From contig CAJTTO010000044.1 of the NCBI GenBank assembly GCA_910579275.1, positions 1-35,856 of the forward strand: a DNA stretch of 35,856 nucleotides. Direction: 5' to 3'. This document shows, piece after piece, positions 33,365 through 35,856 of the stretch. Position 1 is the first letter of the stretch. Every line of letters starts with the position of its first letter. Both the position numbers and the translations under genes were made by a program. The notes beneath the pieces were generated by a model. That model searched no databases and was not told the DNA's origin. It worked only from the letters and a program-made list of their open reading frames with translations. Source of the DNA: an uncultured Lachnospiraceae bacterium. GTDB lineage: Bacteria > Bacillota > Clostridia > Lachnospirales > Lachnospiraceae.

Positions 33365-33558
33365 TTAATCTTCCTTTGCCCTGTTATTGGCAATCATCAT
33401 CTGCCTTGCTCGTTTCCTCTGCTCCACGCTGACTGCCCTCGGTTTGCGGTAGCTTATGTGATATTCCGGAAGGGAATAGGTTTTAGATACCTTGTCCTGC
33501 CCTGTCAATTCGTATATGTCTGGTACAGCATCCGTTTTTCCATTTCCGTAAATTCCAT
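33365..33558 (-). pseudogene. Small mobile-element protein, probably frameshifted
   Basis: A strong ribosome binding site (CAGGAGGGATTC) points to the ATG at 33556-33558, whose frame (MEFTEMEKRMLYQTYTN) stops at 33505. The neighbouring frame then continues as LTGQDKVSKTYSLPEYHISYRK to the stop at 33365 and has its own upstream open part, which lacks a ribosome binding site. Adding one base at the AATTGACAGG site joins both into a ~64-residue basic protein. I do not recognise the family. It lies in the mobile region on the same strand as the deaminase. Confidence 0.5.
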
Positions 33559-33625
33559 AAGAATCCCTCCTGATTCCATCCATCAAAAAAAGCCACAGCA
33601 TTATACCGTGGCTAAAAAATGGCAA

Positions 33626-33665
33626 CAAAAAAGCCTGACAGTAAAAGTATTGTTTACTATCAGGC
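33626..33665 (-). terminator. Strong minus-strand terminator
   Basis: GCCTGATAGTAAA pairs with TTTACTGTCAGGC (one mismatch), followed by TTTTTTG. It lies upstream of the small pseudogene and would insulate it from transcription from the right. 33666-33783 shows nothing else I can name. Confidence 0.8.
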
Positions 33666-33787
33666 AGTTACAGCCGGAATACGAAATGCAGCGCGATCCC
33701 GGTTCATTTTTCGGTTAACACTCACATGCCTGTTTTTGCAGCCATGCGATCTATTGTGCCTCTTTCAAGGCTTGACATTTAAACAAA

Positions 33788-33822
33788 GAAAAACCGCAAA
33801 CGCTGATGTTTACGGCTTTTTC
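33788..33822 (-). terminator. Terminator downstream of the tRNA-Asn remnant
   Basis: Minus strand CCGTAAAC pairs with GTTTGCGG, followed by TTTTTC. An additional small hairpin (GGCGTCA/TGACGCC) sits at 33826-33845. Confidence 0.75.
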
Positions 33823-33848
33823 TTAGGCGTCATCCCTTTGACGCCTTA

Positions 33849-33909
33849 CTCCCCGAGTTGGGCTCGAACCAACAACCCCACGGTTAACAGCCGTGTGCTC
33901 TACCATTGA
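33849..33909 (-). pseudogene. tRNA-Asn (GTT) lacking its 5' end
   Basis: The minus strand reads from the D-loop (AATGGTAGAGC) through anticodon loop CTGTTAA (GTT, Asn), T-arm GTTGGTTCGAGCCCAAC and acceptor 3' strand TCGGGGA. The 5' acceptor strand and the first part of the D-stem, which should start TCCCCGA, are absent and replaced by unrelated sequence from 33910. The natural terminator is still present downstream. The break looks like the insertion or deletion end of the adjacent serine-recombinase element. Confidence 0.82.
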
Positions 33910-34167
33910 TACGGTTACATACCGTAAAATCTCGTTGATAGAGTGTCATGTCCAAATTACAATCGAGGGTATCTTATCACTTCTTGTGGCTACCAACGAA
34001 CTGATAACCTAACGAAGATTATGTTACCATAACTTCTTTCATTTGGCAAGAGGGAAATTCACGTTTTTGGAAACTTTTTTATATCATTTCCTCTTACATA
34101 ACTATACGTATAAGTTAAATACCGGTTTATGTCTTAACTGGTAAAGCCCCCGGCCGACCACCCTTTA
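33910..34167. other. Left end region of the recombinase element
   Basis: Non-coding, with a small hairpin (ACGGT/ACCGT at 33911-33925) near the tRNA break and AT-rich sequence. No terminal inverted repeat could be proved, because the other end lies beyond the window. Confidence 0.35.
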
Positions 34168-35781
34168 TCAGATGGCCTCCGTGACCAAAATGCTGCCGTC
34201 GCCCCATTCGGAGCAGAACTGCTGGTATGACATGTTGAGCTCAACAGAGATTTTGTAATCCCTCCCAACCTCAATACGCTTGAACAAGTGGCAGGCTATC
34301 ATTTTCTTCTGCTCCAGTGTGGCCGTGTCAAATTCCTCCGCCCAGGACTTGAACTGGTTGTAGGTCGGGGTGATCAGGTCGATCCCCTGTTTCTTCTGCG
34401 CTTCTTCTTCCTTAAGCTCCATGAGCTTTGTCTCTGCCTCGGTGATCCGTGACTTTACGGTCTGGATCGCCTGGGACAGATCCTCCGGTGAATAAATGCT
34501 GTCGCCTGTCAGCGTCTTTGCGATTTCAAGCTGTAATTTCGTAAGCTGCTCCTTATTCCTCGTGAGCTCCAGGTCCAGCTTTTTCTGCGTAGCCCTGTTC
34601 CCGGCCATCTGCCGTTTGAACATTGCCTGCAGCTTTTCTTCCTCCGGCGCCCCGTCCATGCAGCTGAATATCTTTCGGATGATCTGCCGAATGGTCTCGT
34701 CCACCCTGTCCGCCTGATAGGTCGTCTGCCCGTCACACTTGCAGAGCTTGCGGCTCTTGTGGTAACAGGAATACTTGATCTGATCCACGGAATACTCCGT
34801 GCCGTCAGCCCTTGTATAGCTGTCACGGTACCGGATGGTCGTAAGCCTCCCGCCACAGTGGGCGCAGAACACATTCCCGGAAAGCATCGCCTGCCCTTTG
34901 GTCTGCAAAGCGATATGGCGCTTTTCCTCATTCTTATTCTGCCTCTGCTCCAGGATGTAAAGGATCTGGTCGTATGTATCATCACTGCGAAGCCTTAATG
35001 CCTCCAGCTGCGGAGAAGTCGAACCGTCCTCCAGCCTCCCGCAATAGAAGGAATCCCGGAGGATGCGGATCACTTTAATGCTTGTGAACTTTCCCCCGCC
35101 GCTGGGCTTGTACCCCTTTTTATTAAGGAAGTCCGCCATCCTGTAAGAGCCGTACCCCTTATGGATCGTCATATCATCAATCATGTGGAGCACTTCGCTG
35201 TCCGCCGGGTCGATCTCATACTTCTTGATCTACGCACCTTTACGGTTCACAAGGCCGCTGTCCGCCAGACGATACCCGAACTTGACCGGGCCGCCGGTAT
35301 ATAACCCGTCAAGGGTCATCTGCTGCATCTTGCTCTTGATCCGGATGGAGGTCTTTTCACTCTCGCCGGATGCCTGCCAGAACCTGAGATAATTCATCAG
35401 CTTGTCCACATGGTTGTTGAAGCACTGCTGCCCTTCCTGGGTGCTCCATACCTCAACCCCATGCTTGGCGAACCATTCCACCACAAAAGGCGTCTCGTCG
35501 TCAATCCTCCCGATCCTGTCAAACATGAATACCAGGAGAATATCAAACTCATTGTTCAGGACCGCCTCTTTCAATTCCTGGATGGCGTCCCTGTCATCCG
35601 CTGACACCTTATAGCCGGAAATCCCCTTTTCGGAAAACTCCTTTAGGATCGTCCAGTCCTGCTGGCTGCTGGCAAAATCCCGGCACGCTGTTTTCTGCAT
35701 GGGGATGTCGTTCTCATTCTTATCGTTCTTGTCTACCTGCTTTTTGGTCGATACTCTATAAAGACAATAAACCCGTTTCAT
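34168..35781 (-). pseudogene. Large serine recombinase (resolvase family), interrupted by in-frame TAG
   Basis: Start at 35781 with GGAGG upstream. The catalytic domain begins MKRVYCLYRVSTKKQ (nucleophile Ser11); EKGISGYK and FMFDRIGRI follow. Codon 184 (35230-35232) is TAG. The frame then stays open to 34168 and encodes the recombinase domain (HKGYGSYRMADFLNKKGY), a zinc ribbon (CAHCGGRL...CKC) and a long coiled coil, the usual order in Tn5397/Tn4451-type large serine recombinases. The total of ~537 codons is normal for the family. One base change restores the gene. The second part alone cannot act, and the first part alone lacks the DNA-binding domains. Confidence 0.9.
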
Positions 35782-35856
35782 TACGCTACCTCCGTACATT
35801 ATTGTGTGCTCTCGGAAACTCGAACCCCTTGTTTTATAAGGCTTCAGAAATTTCCG

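Noticed and set aside
34509..34985. Minus-strand Arg-rich frame within the serine recombinase
   Set aside because: It is an out-of-frame shadow of the recombinase C-terminal coding sequence.
1..35856. Genome-wide amber reassignment to explain the broken recombinases
   Set aside because: Several intact genes (hflK, DUF378, both ECF sigma genes) end in TAG at their family-typical length.

Overview
This window looks like a chromosomal segment of a gut-type Clostridia, most likely a Lachnospiraceae. The evidence is the low-GC Firmicutes gene style with strong AGGAGG-type ribosome binding sites, Lachnospiraceae-type small families (DUF6465, DUF378, DUF3810, HPr-like), and a pectin-sugar (galacturonate) operon. 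The organism is inferred from gene content only. Functions are assigned by recognising families and motifs; no database search was run.

Layout. (1) 1-1.7 kb: end of an integrated element, with a transposase N-terminal remnant and a Tn916-type tyrosine integrase broken by one in-frame TAG. (2) 1.8-3.1 kb: a QueG-like iron-sulfur protein and two divergent tRNA-Leu genes with clear promoters and terminators. (3) 3.2-10.6 kb: an HPr-like protein lacking the phospho-histidine, a HIT protein with a small partner, then the operon uxaB-uxaA-kdgK-SDR-eda for altronate/2-keto-3-deoxygluconate catabolism, behind a promoter overlapped by two palindromic operators. (4) 10.7-24 kb: housekeeping and stress genes (alpha/beta hydrolase-fold DUF2974 protein, DUF3810 zinc-motif membrane protein, hflX, tRNA-Pro, Mn-dependent pyrophosphatase, DUF6465, DUF378, and pepD-hflK-hflC). 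The gaps here carry two families of structured intergenic repeats. (5) 24.1-29.4 kb: two ECF sigma/anti-sigma cassettes, a stub of an FAD oxidoreductase and a first decayed mobL-tail/Rpn-nuclease module. (6) 29.5-33.6 kb: a second, longer copy of that module with a full MobA/MobL relaxase and DUF3847, then a nucleoside deaminase. (7) 33.8-35.8 kb: a tRNA-Asn lacking its 5' part, abutting a large serine recombinase that is also split by a single in-frame TAG.

The galacturonate operon is the clearest metabolic unit. Tagaturonate is reduced to altronate (UxaB), dehydrated to KDG (UxaA), phosphorylated (KdgK) and cleaved to pyruvate and glyceraldehyde-3-phosphate (Eda). UxaC and a transporter are not in the window.

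No CRISPR array, toxin-antitoxin pair or clear new multi-gene defence system was seen. The most unusual material is non-coding: a four-copy ~140-bp repeat with structure-preserving substitutions, a palindromic CTAG-ended element, a near-identical leader placed at the same distance before hflX and hflC, and two tRNAs with A at anticodon position 34. Both site-specific recombinases are broken by single amber codons, and a duplicated mobilisation module flanks an ECF cassette.
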